NCBI GenBank assembly: GCA_033182465.1 | Contig: CP137329.1 | Location: 124,001-188,000 of the forward strand | Reading direction: 5' to 3' | Origin: Sanghuangporus weigelae | Taxonomy: Eukaryota > Basidiomycota > Agaricomycetes > Hymenochaetales > Hymenochaetaceae | DNA length: 64,000 nucleotides | Shown here: piece after piece, positions 1 through 8,969 of the stretch | Layout of the letters: the number at the start of each line of letters is the position of its first letter | Position numbering within the stretch: position 1 is the stretch's first letter | Position numbers and translations under genes: made by a program | The notes under the pieces: generated by a model | Database searches by the model: none | Told to the model about the DNA's origin: nothing | Seen by the model: the letters and a program-made list of their open reading frames with translations, nothing else

Positions 1-1575
1 GTGAAACTGCTCTCGAGCGATTTCCGTGCGTCGAAAAAGGAGGAGGCCGAGTTGGTCGTCGGGCCAGGTCGCGAAACCAGCCTTCCCACTCAACTTCACT
101 CTCAATGTCATCATCCTCTTCATCCTCATCGTCACCTTCGGATAGTGCCTCTTTCCATGGATGCACCCCAGATGCATCCGGACGCTTACTAACATCTTCA
201 TCCTCAGATGCGCCTGAGGTAGATATTTGCTCAGTGCGGCGACGCAAACCTTCAGAAATGCTCGATGCACGAGGCAAAGGATGATGATAAAACTCGCAGA
301 TTCCTGCAGTTGCGATAAGACAATGTGCTTGAGCTAGTGATAAGGCGGATCCTACAGCGCCACGGCCTGCCATACGACACCTCTGGAGAAGTGCGAGACG
401 CCATTCTGGATACTGAACACCGAAGAAAGCGGACACAGACGGATCATATGACCTTTCAGAGTCTATAGGGGATGGCAAAATGACAGAAGATCGTGATCTG
501 TGGCGCGGAGAAGTCGGCGAGTTCGGAAATGCTGCAGGTGCTCTCGATGGAATGAAAGATGATGAAAGTGGGTGCGGCGCAAGTCGATGGAGAATACGAA
601 GTAGATTTTCATAAGCTACGTGCAGTATTAGGGATCCGGCGAGACTATAATTATAACTGTAGAGAACTCACAGCTGCGACTCGGCATGTCGAGTAAAACC
701 CATGAGGTGGTCTTCGGCTTCTTCCTGCCCTGAGAGGGCGAGCTATTGATATCATCAAGCTCTCTAGAGATAATGCTTCCGGACATGGACATGCGATCAA
801 ATTTAGCACAGATGATTTGAGATGAAGCATTTCTGTCATTCATGCCCAGACCGAACTGTTCTGGACCGTACAGAGCACATAAGGCCGAGAGCGGGAAACG
901 ATGCGTTGGAGGTAAGTGAGCTTCTTTGCACAGATGTAGCACACCATCGCGGACTATCGCCCAACGCGGCTTCCACTCAATCGAGTGAGCCTGTTGATCC
1001 TCCGAGGTCCGAGTTGAACGCTTATTGTGTGGCCTTTCGGAGACACGCACTGCAGATTCGAAATATGGTTCCGCATACGAAATTCCGCTACGCGGGAGTG
1101 ACACGATTGAGCCAGCCCGATGTACCTCGAATAATTCAAATGGTCGTGGCTTATACCACGACAGATATGCATCATCTTCGAGAATAAAGCCATTTGAAAA
1201 GCTAACAAGCGTGAATTGTGCGCTAGTCGCGTCAAATTCACGCTCCGTGGTACTCCGCGGCTGCGGCTGAGGTGAGATATAGAAGTCCGGTGCCTCACTC
1301 TCCAATGGTGTCTTCGCGCTACTGGAAGCAAGGGCAGCGTCTGAGGCCCGTAGCTCTGCGTTATAATCGACGGCCGCGAAGGCATCCCAATCGTCTTCGA
1401 CGCCCTCTTCCGTCCCCGCCCAAGATACGGAATCTAATGAGCTGCGCCGCGAGAACGACGAGAAGGTGACCGGGGATGGTGGTCTAAATCGCGGAGGCTG
1501 CGGTGCACCGGATGAACCCCATATATTACATTTGGACAAAACCCACTGTTTGATGTCCTTCACCTGTTCATCCAT
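1..1575 (-). CDS. PH-domain protein, 5' part (runs off left edge)
   Basis: Two exons are visible: 672..1575 and 615 down to the window edge, separated by a 56-nt intron (616..671, GTGAGT...TAG). Splicing keeps the frame and adds at least 200 residues with no stop. The first 180 residues are Ser/Pro-rich and probably disordered. Residues about 200-310 look like a pleckstrin-homology fold: a basic-aromatic first strand (WKPRWAIVRDGVLHLC), an acidic/Ser loop, and a closing helix (SYENLLRILHRL) that appears only after splicing. Farther on is a run of Asp/Glu and a WEGWFRDLARR stretch near the edge. PH domains bind phosphoinositides or proteins at membranes; the exact role here is unknown. The start is the first Met of the open frame. 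The 3' end lies outside the window. Confidence 0.7.
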
Positions 1576-2571
1576 TTAGCCGAGACTCAATACAAATAAC
1601 TCTAACACCAACGCACTTTCCAGGATGTATCAACATGGGTAACTAGCCACTGATCCAGCGGAACTATCAACTAATTGTCAGTGTGATGTTTATGATCAGA
1701 ACAGCGGGAGGTGCACCTAGACGACATGCAATGGGCAACGTTCGCATTCCATCATCAACGAGAAATTTGGCGGCCGCGTTCATGCCTTTTGCTGTCCCCG
1801 AAGCCAACCTAGGCAATTAAAACAGGCTTCCGACAATTCGATCTGCCAGTCACGACGAGAGAAATGCCGGCGCTCTGGAGATCCAAGAGGCCAAGGTGAT
1901 GCACTAAGATTGTAAGAACCTTGCGAATTGAAGCAGACCAGAGACGTCTTTTCTCTCCTCTTCAACGTCGAATGTTATGAGACGACGACAACGTGCTTGA
2001 GCGTCGTGAGCATCGGCAACGCCCATCAGCGCCCTCGCGTTTCAACGCGAGATCTTATGAAGATGGATACGTAATAATAATAATAATAATATAATTTCCG
2101 ATTAAATTACAGCTCATGCACGTGATGGAGACACGTCAAACGCGTCTTCATTGTATAGCATTATTTGGCCCTCTAACCAGGAGAAAAAAGTACTTCTCTG
2201 CATCGCTGCCGAGCAACTCGGCCAAATAACTTTAGATGTTATGCAATGAGGAACCTAGACGGACTGTCGTATACTTCGCCACAAAACTCAAAAGGTCCAA
2301 TGTCTCACCCCGAAGGATGAACAAGACCAATGCAGACTCGGGTGCCACTCGATACTTCACTTACGTCGCAGTCTACTACTAGCATCATTGAGATTATCTG
2401 GTTTATCCGACGCAAAGTATTACAGAGACAAAGTATCTTCTCAGGTATCATCATCATCCGGAACGCACGCAGCAGCGCATCCGAGTCTCAAGGAAAAGTC
2501 ATTACACCCGGAAAGGACGAGGTTTTCAGTCTTTCAAGCGTTATCTGAATATTTCCGGCATCTCCAGAGCC
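1576..2571. other. Intergenic, no supported gene
   Basis: This is the shared 5'/3' space between the PH-domain gene, which is read leftward from 1575, and the end of the F-box gene. A TAA microsatellite lies at about 2072-2090. Short open frames on both strands lack recognisable domains or splice continuity. Confidence 0.6.
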
Positions 2572-4207
2572 CTAGAATGAAGGAGAATCAGTTAATCCAT
2601 TCAAGATTTCAGAAAGAGATTGAGAAAGACGTGCCTTCCAGCTCCTAGTGCCGTCGCTTATGACATGGCGCAACTTTGGACACCTCGTCATGAATGCTTT
2701 CACGTCTTCGTGCTTCAATGATGGACGATGACCACGCGTAGCAAACGTATCAGGTTCGTCGATTAGCATTTGCATTGAGTTCGACTCAGCAATGGCATCG
2801 GTGAAGAAGTTCTATAACAATCAGTGTAAAAGTGTGAACGAACCTCGCTAACAAGGAGGAAGGCTCACAAGCTCCTTCATGGGAATGTGTATCGCTAGTC
2901 TTTCCAACTTCTTGCACCTTCGACATATCAGTCTAAGGCTGGACATCGATATTCCACACTTGACAAATCGAAGCGACGTCAGCGTGCCGGCGTGGGCGTT
3001 GACGATGTCTTCGATCGTCGATTGCTGGAGTGTCAGCTTATCAGATAGTTGCAGAGTAAGACTCGTGAGTGATGCATCACAAGCTTTTGTGTGCGCGATG
3101 ATACTGCTCCACAAAGCCTCGACGGATGCCGGTACAAAGGTGTTCCTTGTATCCAGGTGCAGATGTTGGAGGTTGCTTACTTCGCCGAAGGCTGTACTGG
3201 AGATTGCTGGATTTTCCTGATGGTAATGCGGTTTAGAGTACAGAGTTTCAGAAAGCAACACAGTACTTACCCAGGTTGTCACCGCAAGGTTCTCCAAAAG
3301 AGGAGTGTGCGAGATGAGCCTAAAAACAGTCGGGTGCTCAATCCGTACGCAATTACGGATCGATAAGTCGCGCAAATTAGGAAGATGCATAAGCATCTCC
3401 TCCAATATCGTTTCGTTCAGCTCTGCAGTAAACTTTGATCGACATCAATCCCAGAGGGCACCAATGAGTCAAGAGATCACTGACAGTGAATGACAGATGG
3501 GTCAGCGTCGAACTCAGAACGCACAACCACCTCGGGAAGAGATTCATCAAGCACCACGACATGTGGTCTAACCTGATAACCCGCAACCCCTTGACAGTTA
3601 CCAATATCCCAGCCTGCTCCATAGTAAGCGAGCCATTTGCCTGCAGCTCCTTCAGTTTTTCCTTCCTCGACAGAGTCAGTAAGAAGCTTGGAAGCACGTT
3701 TTGCGCCAGCTTGAACCGCGTCAAATTTGGACAAATGTCTAGTGCTCGTATGCACTCGCTAAGGAACAACTGGTTTGGATGTCCCTTGTAAAGAGGAAGG
3801 GCGGAGATATCTAAGTTGACAGAAACAAAAATCAGAAAGGTCCGTGGTGCAGTACGAAGGCGGCGTACACTCACCACAGACGCGAACGTAAACTCCCAAT
3901 GCTGGTCGGGCCAGCAAGGACGCGAACGGAGAATCTATCTGACCCCAAACTCAGCACATTGCTCCGTCAACCAGCCCTTTTGATCAAGTACCTTCGGGTA
4001 CTTCCTGGCCTGCTTAAGAGTGAACGCGAGAGAATGGTATAGCCGAGGAGTGACGCCATGGAGAAACGCTTTGCTGACCAGCGCTACAGAAGCAAGATCA
4101 TTTCCAGACAGATAAAGAAATACGAGCCCAAGGACATCAAAATTGAGATTGTAGGCAGAAATCATGTTCGCAAGACAAGAATGATGATTGTTGAGAACAA
4201 GTGACAA
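2572..4207 (-). CDS. F-box / leucine-rich-repeat protein
   Basis: The six-exon model is complement(2572..2811, 2869..3216, 3271..3422, 3481..3810, 3875..3938, 3992..4207), 449 aa. All five introns are 53-64 nt with GT-AG ends, and the phases close exactly. Residues about 20-60 form an F-box-like helix bundle (LNFDVLGLVFLYLSGNDLAS followed by ALVSKAFLHGV). The rest is a run of Leu-rich strand-helix units, for example LTHLSFTV, LEEMLMHLPNLRDLSIRNC and LQHLHLDTR, as in the LRR part of F-box proteins. Such proteins recruit substrates to SCF ubiquitin ligases; the substrate is unknown. Large families of these are usual in Agaricomycetes. The start could also be the internal Met 14 codons in. No disruption was seen. 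Confidence 0.8.
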
Positions 4208-4238
4208 GTCAGCCTTCCATTAGCAAGTATCCGTCCGT

Positions 4239-4268
4239 CTGGACTGGACTGGACTGGACTGGACTGGA
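4239..4268. repeat. (CTGGA)6 microsatellite
   Basis: Six perfect tandem copies of the 5-mer CTGGA lie just upstream of the F-box gene start, in its likely promoter or 5' leader. Confidence 0.9.
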
Positions 4269-4318
4269 TGAATACACAGAACACTTGATTATATAATCAA
4301 ATCCTAATCTAAATTATT

Positions 4319-4876
4319 TCTAACCAGCAACTCGTGTTTTCGGCTTCACTGAAAACCCTGCTGGCCATAAATCCTAGTCTTTGTTACCGGTTATTCTGTC
4401 TATCCAACTTGATATAAATCCAACACATCAGTTTGTACACTTGAAGTCAGGTGCACTGATTTGTGCATGTACAGAAATAAGAAAATAAAAGGAACTCCAT
4501 TGAGCTTATCTGGTCTGTTCATATGGGGCAAAAACTTTTGCAGCTTTACCCAAATTAATCAGTTCAATGGGACACACTGAATTGGGTTGTGCAAGGAGGA
4601 ACAGAGTTTTTAGATGCTGATCACTTTGTTTATTGCATACATGTCCAAAAATTTCCTAGATTTTTCCTTTTTTTCCAGTAAGACTTGAATAGTGCTTTGG
4701 CTGATGAGCACATCCATGTAATGCATACATGCTTTAAGTTTCCCTGCTTTTTTTCTGATTTTTTTCCCTTAAAGAATGAATTAATGTGTTGATGAAGTAG
4801 TGTGGAGGCAGATCAACCTACAGATCACCGGCGATCAAGCTCTTTAATGTAATAAGATTACCTTGTCCACAGGAAA
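4319..4876. repeat. Dispersed repeat, copy 1, left part
   Basis: This stretch is about 90% identical by eye to 23157..23700, in the same orientation and over about 550 bp, beginning at TAACCAGC. It contains no open frame. The copy is interrupted at about 4876 by the foldback element and resumes at about 20621, where the sequence again matches the second copy at 23.71-23.79 kb. It is the oldest layer of the nested stack. Its class is unknown: no TIR, LTR or tail was recognised. Confidence 0.8.
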
Positions 4877-5355
4877 CACAGCAGATAAACTGTTAGGGAG
4901 TAGGCCTGGGGTTACACCGGTTTGATCCTTTTGCCTAAGCAGCGGTGTGTTGTGCAGAGGTGATCTTATCTACCCACGTCTGGCTGTACCACGCGGTCCC
5001 TTACTGAAAGGATCCGCTCAAAAAACTCGCATCAGGATCGACACGATCAACAGATCTACACGATCAGCTTTCCAAACGCGACCGGTAACCAAGCCAGCTA
5101 TCAAAGGCCCAAGCAATCGAACGGCCTAGGCAACAGTAACCCGTTACCACCCGAGCGCTAGAAGCACCGAAGCGGATACGTAATCCCGCTAACAGCTAAC
5201 ACCGCCGACCGCCTATTACCGCGGACTACCACTCTAACGCCGCCGACCAAGCAACCAGAGCGACCTCGATCAAAAGAAGCGATCAAACTTCTTAGAAGTC
5301 CAGAAGCACAACTACTAAAGCCTAAACGCTAAAAGGCTAAAGGCTAATAAGGTTT

Positions 5356-5997
5356 ATGGAGACCTCACTGGCATTTCAGCACTGTCAAGTCTGTGCACGA
5401 GTTTACATGGTCCTTTATGAAGTATACTACTTAGTATGCACGGCAACGGTTGGTACGCGTGACTGTCACATCGAAACCGAGCGACACCTTCAGGATACAA
5501 TGCATTCCAATCCACCAAGCCCAATAGTACCCAAGAAACGAGAGGAACTCACGATCACAACTCGGACCCCTCGAACTGCGAACCCGATAACTTGGAGAAT
5601 GATTGGATGGTATAGACCGGAGTTGCACACACCATGTCCAGCATCTACGATACAGGCAAACCTTTATTTACCGAGAGATGCGAACCTGGAAACCAAGCAA
5701 TTACAACTCCTTATACAACGAAGGATATGGCGCTACATTCGTGATATACGATACGAAGGCAAAGCATGGCTAGTCACCAGAACCCAGCAGAACCCACCAG
5801 CAGAGCTTATGCAGTTCATGATATGCCTTGGACCATACTCTACACCGACCCGACACCTTAACACTGACGTGCGAGTTATGCTTACCCTCGCTGGGCCTCG
5901 AGATGAATTCCGAAGAATCACATACCGAGCAGCCTACATCGCTCCAAGAGCAAAGATGCCACTCAATGACGGCAATGACATCGTTATGGAGTACTGA
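5356..5997 (+). CDS. U3-borne ORF of the 5' LTR, 213 aa
   Basis: This complete open frame lies wholly inside the U3 of the LTR and is repeated intact at 16152..16793. The product begins METSLAFQHCQV, has several Arg-rich patches and a predicted mixed alpha/beta character, and has no signal peptide or membrane segment. I recognise no domain. The same frame is broken by stops in both solo LTRs where I followed it (17797..19318 and 54094..55596). Whether it is translated is unknown; an intact frame of this size in a young LTR could also be chance survival. Confidence 0.4.
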   Translation: METSLAFQHCQVCARVYMVLYEVYYLVCTATVGTRDCHIETERHLQDTMHSNPPSPIVPKKREELTITTRTPRTANPITWRMIGWYRPELHTPCPASTIQANLYLPRDANLETKQLQLLIQRRIWRYIRDIRYEGKAWLVTRTQQNPPAELMQFMICLGPYSTPTRHLNTDVRVMLTLAGPRDEFRRITYRAAYIAPRAKMPLNDGNDIVMEY

Positions 5998-6212
5998 CAG
6001 TGGAGCATTCCATATCGGAGCAACATCTCTATTGTCTCAGTCAGCAACTCCAAAGAATTCTGTCATAGTGGAGACGACCTTACAAAGATTGGAGCAAAGT
6101 GGAGCGAAGCGCAGCAGGATGACAAAGGAACAGATGTAGTGGTGGAGGAAAGTGGAGTAAAGTGGAGACAGGATGAGTAAGAAATAGGACGGAAAATGGA
6201 ATATCTGGGAGC

Positions 6213-6258
6213 ATAAATAGTTGTAGGATTAGGCCCTCATTTCCCCATCTTTCGATCC
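6213..6258 (+). promoter_or_regulatory. LTR TATA box and predicted RNA 5' end
   Basis: ATAAATA at 6213-6219 is followed about 30 nt later by ATCTTTCGATCC (6247-6258), a typical spacing for a transcription start. This 12-mer is the exact reverse complement of the primer-binding site at 6520-6531, which supports placing the RNA 5' end here. The same pair occurs in the 3' LTR. Confidence 0.6.
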
Positions 6259-6519
6259 TCTTAACACACTGGTGTAAAGCTTGCCCTACAGCGAGCTATT
6301 ACTGTGTGCTTTGTACTATCACGCCTCTTGGAAATCCCAATCTGCTTTACTATTACCTCGTATCTGAAAGCATCCATAACTCGGACCGTGACTAAGAAGG
6401 CTAGTAAGGGACCGCGTGGTACAGCCAGACGTGGGTAGATAAGATCACCTCTGCACAACACACCGCTGCTTAGGCAAAAGGATCAAACCGGTGTAACCCC
6501 GGGCCTACTTCCTAACATT

Positions 6520-6531
6520 GGATCGAAAGAT
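6520..6531 (+). other. Primer-binding site, self-primer type
   Basis: GGATCGAAAGAT starts 2 nt after the 5' LTR. It pairs perfectly over 12 nt with ATCTTTCGATCC inside the LTR just downstream of the TATA box. In Tf1 and sushi-type chromoviruses the first nucleotides of the RNA fold back to prime minus-strand synthesis in this way. A tRNA primer was not ruled out. Confidence 0.65.
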
Positions 6532-6578
6532 CACTCGCTAGTTTTACCACCACCTCTCACGGGCAAGGTTCTTGGCTA

Positions 6579-6920
6579 GTGTTTTATCGAGGCGAGGACC
6601 GTCGACCTCAAGTCCCTATCGACGTCACTAGTTTCGAGACTAGTACCCATATCGAATCCTCAGGACAAGTGCACATCCTGGAGAACGACAAACCCAATTC
6701 ACTTAAATCACATATCTACTATCATAACCCCTACAACGACGAAGTGTACCTAATAGCAAAGGCATCTGGTAGCCCTGCAGTTGGGAGCACGCAAACAACA
6801 ACCACGAAAGTAGCAGCAGTCCCTTCCACTATTGCTACATTCGACGAGAAAGGAACTACTTGGTTAACAGCACCAAGGAACAATAACCCTGAAGCATCAG
6901 GCGAGAAACGAAGTTCATGA
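6579..6920 (+). CDS. Gypsy element ORF1, 113 aa, unknown
   Basis: This is the first open frame after the primer-binding site. The product is short, polar and Thr/Ser-rich with no recognisable domain. Its TGA stop overlaps the ATG of ORF2 as ATGA (6917-6920), an arrangement that allows termination-reinitiation. It may instead be a small leader frame on the genomic RNA. No GT-AG intron joining it to gag was evident. Confidence 0.45.
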   Translation: MFYRGEDRRPQVPIDVTSFETSTHIESSGQVHILENDKPNSLKSHIYYHNPYNDEVYLIAKASGSPAVGSTQTTTTKVAAVPSTIATFDEKGTTWLTAPRNNNPEASGEKRSS

Positions 6921-7951
6921 ACCGATCAGGAAACACCAACAACAGAAGTAACGGTCATCGAACGAACGAACGGGCGAACGATAATCAAACGAGGTTCACA
7001 CCTAGATCCCTCGACGAACGAGTTCAACATATCACCAACAGGCTACGTAGTCTGGAAAGCGATCACGACATACTATACGCGACAACGAACCACAGCATAT
7101 TGTATCCACCAGTGATCAGGAGACTACAAGAAAGGGTTGAACGACTGGAAGAACGAACTGCAAACACGGGGCAGTCAAACAGTCTACCAACCGGAGCATA
7201 CGCGACAGCAGTAGGAGATCGATTCGAAGCACTAGAAGCAACTACTCAAAGAATTGGAGCACAAGTAGCAGCTCTAGAGAGATATACTCTGGAATTGGAT
7301 CGAGCAGCAGGAGCACTCAATCATCGGGTCATAGACGGAAACGGAGTACTTGACCGAGAGCTCAACGCTATCCGGAACAGGATTACTGCTCAGGAACAAC
7401 AACTACAAACGATTGAGACGAGAGTCGGAGAGCTTAACAGGACAGCTCTAGATCAACCAAGGATTGTTCAAGACATCCATAACCTGCGAGAAGCCCTACT
7501 CCAACTAGGACAAACAATCGAGTCGAGTCAACGCACCTACGCAGCTATACTCACATCGGTACAGACAACCGAAACTACCTCAAGGAACATACTCGAACAC
7601 GCTCAACGAATTCGAGAAGTAGCTCAGGCAGCACAACGCTGGGAATACTTTCTACCAAGAGAGAGAGCCCAACAGGAACAGAGTTCTGACGAATCAGTGT
7701 CCTCAGACGAAGAAGCATCACGAAGGCCATTCTTACTCAGAACCCCACCTCGAACGGTTATCATCCAAGTACCAACAGTACCTGCAGTACCAACAAGTGG
7801 TTCAGTAGCAACCCAAGCGCCAGAGAATCCACCACCACCATCCTACTCACCACCAGCAGTGCCCATAAGCACATACGACCATGTCGACAACCGACCAGAA
7901 GGTGCAAGCACTGGAGCAGCAACTACAGACTCTTCAGACACAACTCTCTAA
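6917..7951 (+). CDS. Gypsy element ORF2, 344-aa coiled-coil protein
   Basis: This is an open frame in the -1 phase relative to ORF1. Residues about 30-240 are rich in heptad-spaced Leu/Ile/Val with Glu, Arg and Gln (for example IRRLQERVERLEERTAN and VGDRFEALEATTQRIGAQVA), which predicts a long coiled coil. An acidic Ser patch (SSDESVSSDEE) and a Pro-rich tail follow. It lies where an N-terminal Gag region would be expected, so it may be an accessory structural protein that oligomerises with Gag. The last 71 nt overlap the gag start in another frame. Confidence 0.6.
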   Translation: MNRSGNTNNRSNGHRTNERANDNQTRFTPRSLDERVQHITNRLRSLESDHDILYATTNHSILYPPVIRRLQERVERLEERTANTGQSNSLPTGAYATAVGDRFEALEATTQRIGAQVAALERYTLELDRAAGALNHRVIDGNGVLDRELNAIRNRITAQEQQLQTIETRVGELNRTALDQPRIVQDIHNLREALLQLGQTIESSQRTYAAILTSVQTTETTSRNILEHAQRIREVAQAAQRWEYFLPRERAQQEQSSDESVSSDEEASRRPFLLRTPPRTVIIQVPTVPAVPTSGSVATQAPENPPPPSYSPPAVPISTYDHVDNRPEGASTGAATTDSSDTTL

Positions 7952-8969
7952 ACACAGCATCAAGCTTCCGAAGTACTATGGCAAGCGAAGCGAAGATATT
8001 GATCTGTGGATTAGTCGATGTATCTCGAAGCTGGCATAGCATGGAGTCAAGGATGAGGAGGAGATCGCAAAGAGCCTATTTGCGGCACTAGAAGGCGACA
8101 GCTACGATTGGTTTGCAGAGAAGAATACCCTAACATCATTCGATGCCAATGGGAAACTGAAACCAGTACCTGCGATTATCGCTGCAACAAATGGAATGTT
8201 CGCATCACTCAAGGACATGCTGAACTGGATGAGGATCCGAGCAGGACATCCGATCATTGGAGAACAGGAAGCCCTATTCCAACTACTATGCATCCAGCAG
8301 AAAGGAGCAAGCATTAGGGCGTACAACGACGAATTCCGACGACTCAAAGCACGAGCACCAGACACGATGGATAAGCAGATGCTCAAGTACATCTATGTCA
8401 AAGGACTAGACATGTGGGTCAAACGACGAGTCGAATCTGTACAACCCGACGCTTTCGAGAAGAACGACCTCGATGCATGGATGGAATGGACAAGCAACCT
8501 AGCAAACTCTGATGCCAGGCAAAGGCTCATGGGTAGTCAAACATATACCCCAAGATTCAAATCGAATGGACAGTCATCTTTCCGACCACCAGTACAAACA
8601 ACGAAACGAGATCCAGACGCCATGGATGTAGATGCACTCCGAGGCTTGCCTAAGAAGGGAGGCAAATGCTACAACTGTGAAAAGTCAGGACATTATGCAA
8701 AGGAGTGCAAGGCACCAAGGAAGCAAAAGGGTTCTTCCTCTAAGCGGCCGAAGAAGACTAATGGTGTAAAACGGAGGACGATGACAACACGAACAATCGA
8801 TTTCAAGGAAACATGCCCCGATCCACACTGCCGAAGGCCAGTCCACTACGACCATGTAGCATGGGCTAAAGGCGACGAATCAGCAGGATGGACTTGCAAG
8901 CATGACGAAGAATACCGAAACAACATTCGCAAATCCCTAGCAAGTAAAGAGCAACAGGGAAAAGATTAA
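7881..8969 (+). CDS. gag: Gag (capsid-nucleocapsid) with one in-frame TAG
   Basis: The frame opens at ATG 7881, in a good start context (GACCATGT), and runs 362 codons to TAA 8967-8969. It is broken only by TAG at 8037-8039 (codon 53). The text on both sides is ordinary retrotransposon Gag: KLPKYYGKRSEDIDLWISRC before it, and the capsid-type EGDSYDWF and YNDEFRRLKARAPD after it. A CCHC zinc knuckle (CYNCEKSGHYAKEC, about residue 262) binds the RNA. A second Cys/His-rich segment (CPDPHC, later CKH) follows. A single change of Trp TGG to TAG would explain the stop. Alternatives are readthrough, or a shorter Gag from the Met codon at 8196. Confidence 0.8.
8957..8963 (+). promoter_or_regulatory. 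Predicted -1 frameshift heptamer GGGAAAA
   Basis: In the gag frame the heptamer reads G GGA AAA, fitting the eukaryotic X XXY YYZ rule. It lies one codon before the gag stop. A one-base slip back enters the pol frame, which is open from here to the pol Met at 9074 and onward. A weak stem, CATCG (8976-8980) with CGATG (8993-8997), lies 12 nt downstream; no strong pseudoknot was found by eye. Confidence 0.55.

Larger units (their letters stand above)
5005..6517 (+). repeat. 5' LTR of the Gypsy element
   Basis: This 1513-bp direct repeat matches 15801..17313. A TATA box (6213-6219) divides a long U3, which carries its own reading frame, from a short R-U5 of about 270 bp. Just upstream of the TATA box, at about 6080-6175, is an imperfect array of GTGGAG/AAGTGGAG motifs that could be a U3 enhancer. 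Confidence 0.95.

Noticed and set aside
1780-1965. Short minus-strand frame as a gene
   Set aside because: It has no domain and no splice partners, and its length is within chance for this GC content.
6261-6461. Minus-strand 66-codon frame in U5/R, repeated in every LTR
   Set aside because: It overlaps the primer-complement and R-U5 signals and is short. Conservation among copies follows simply from the LTR being repeated.
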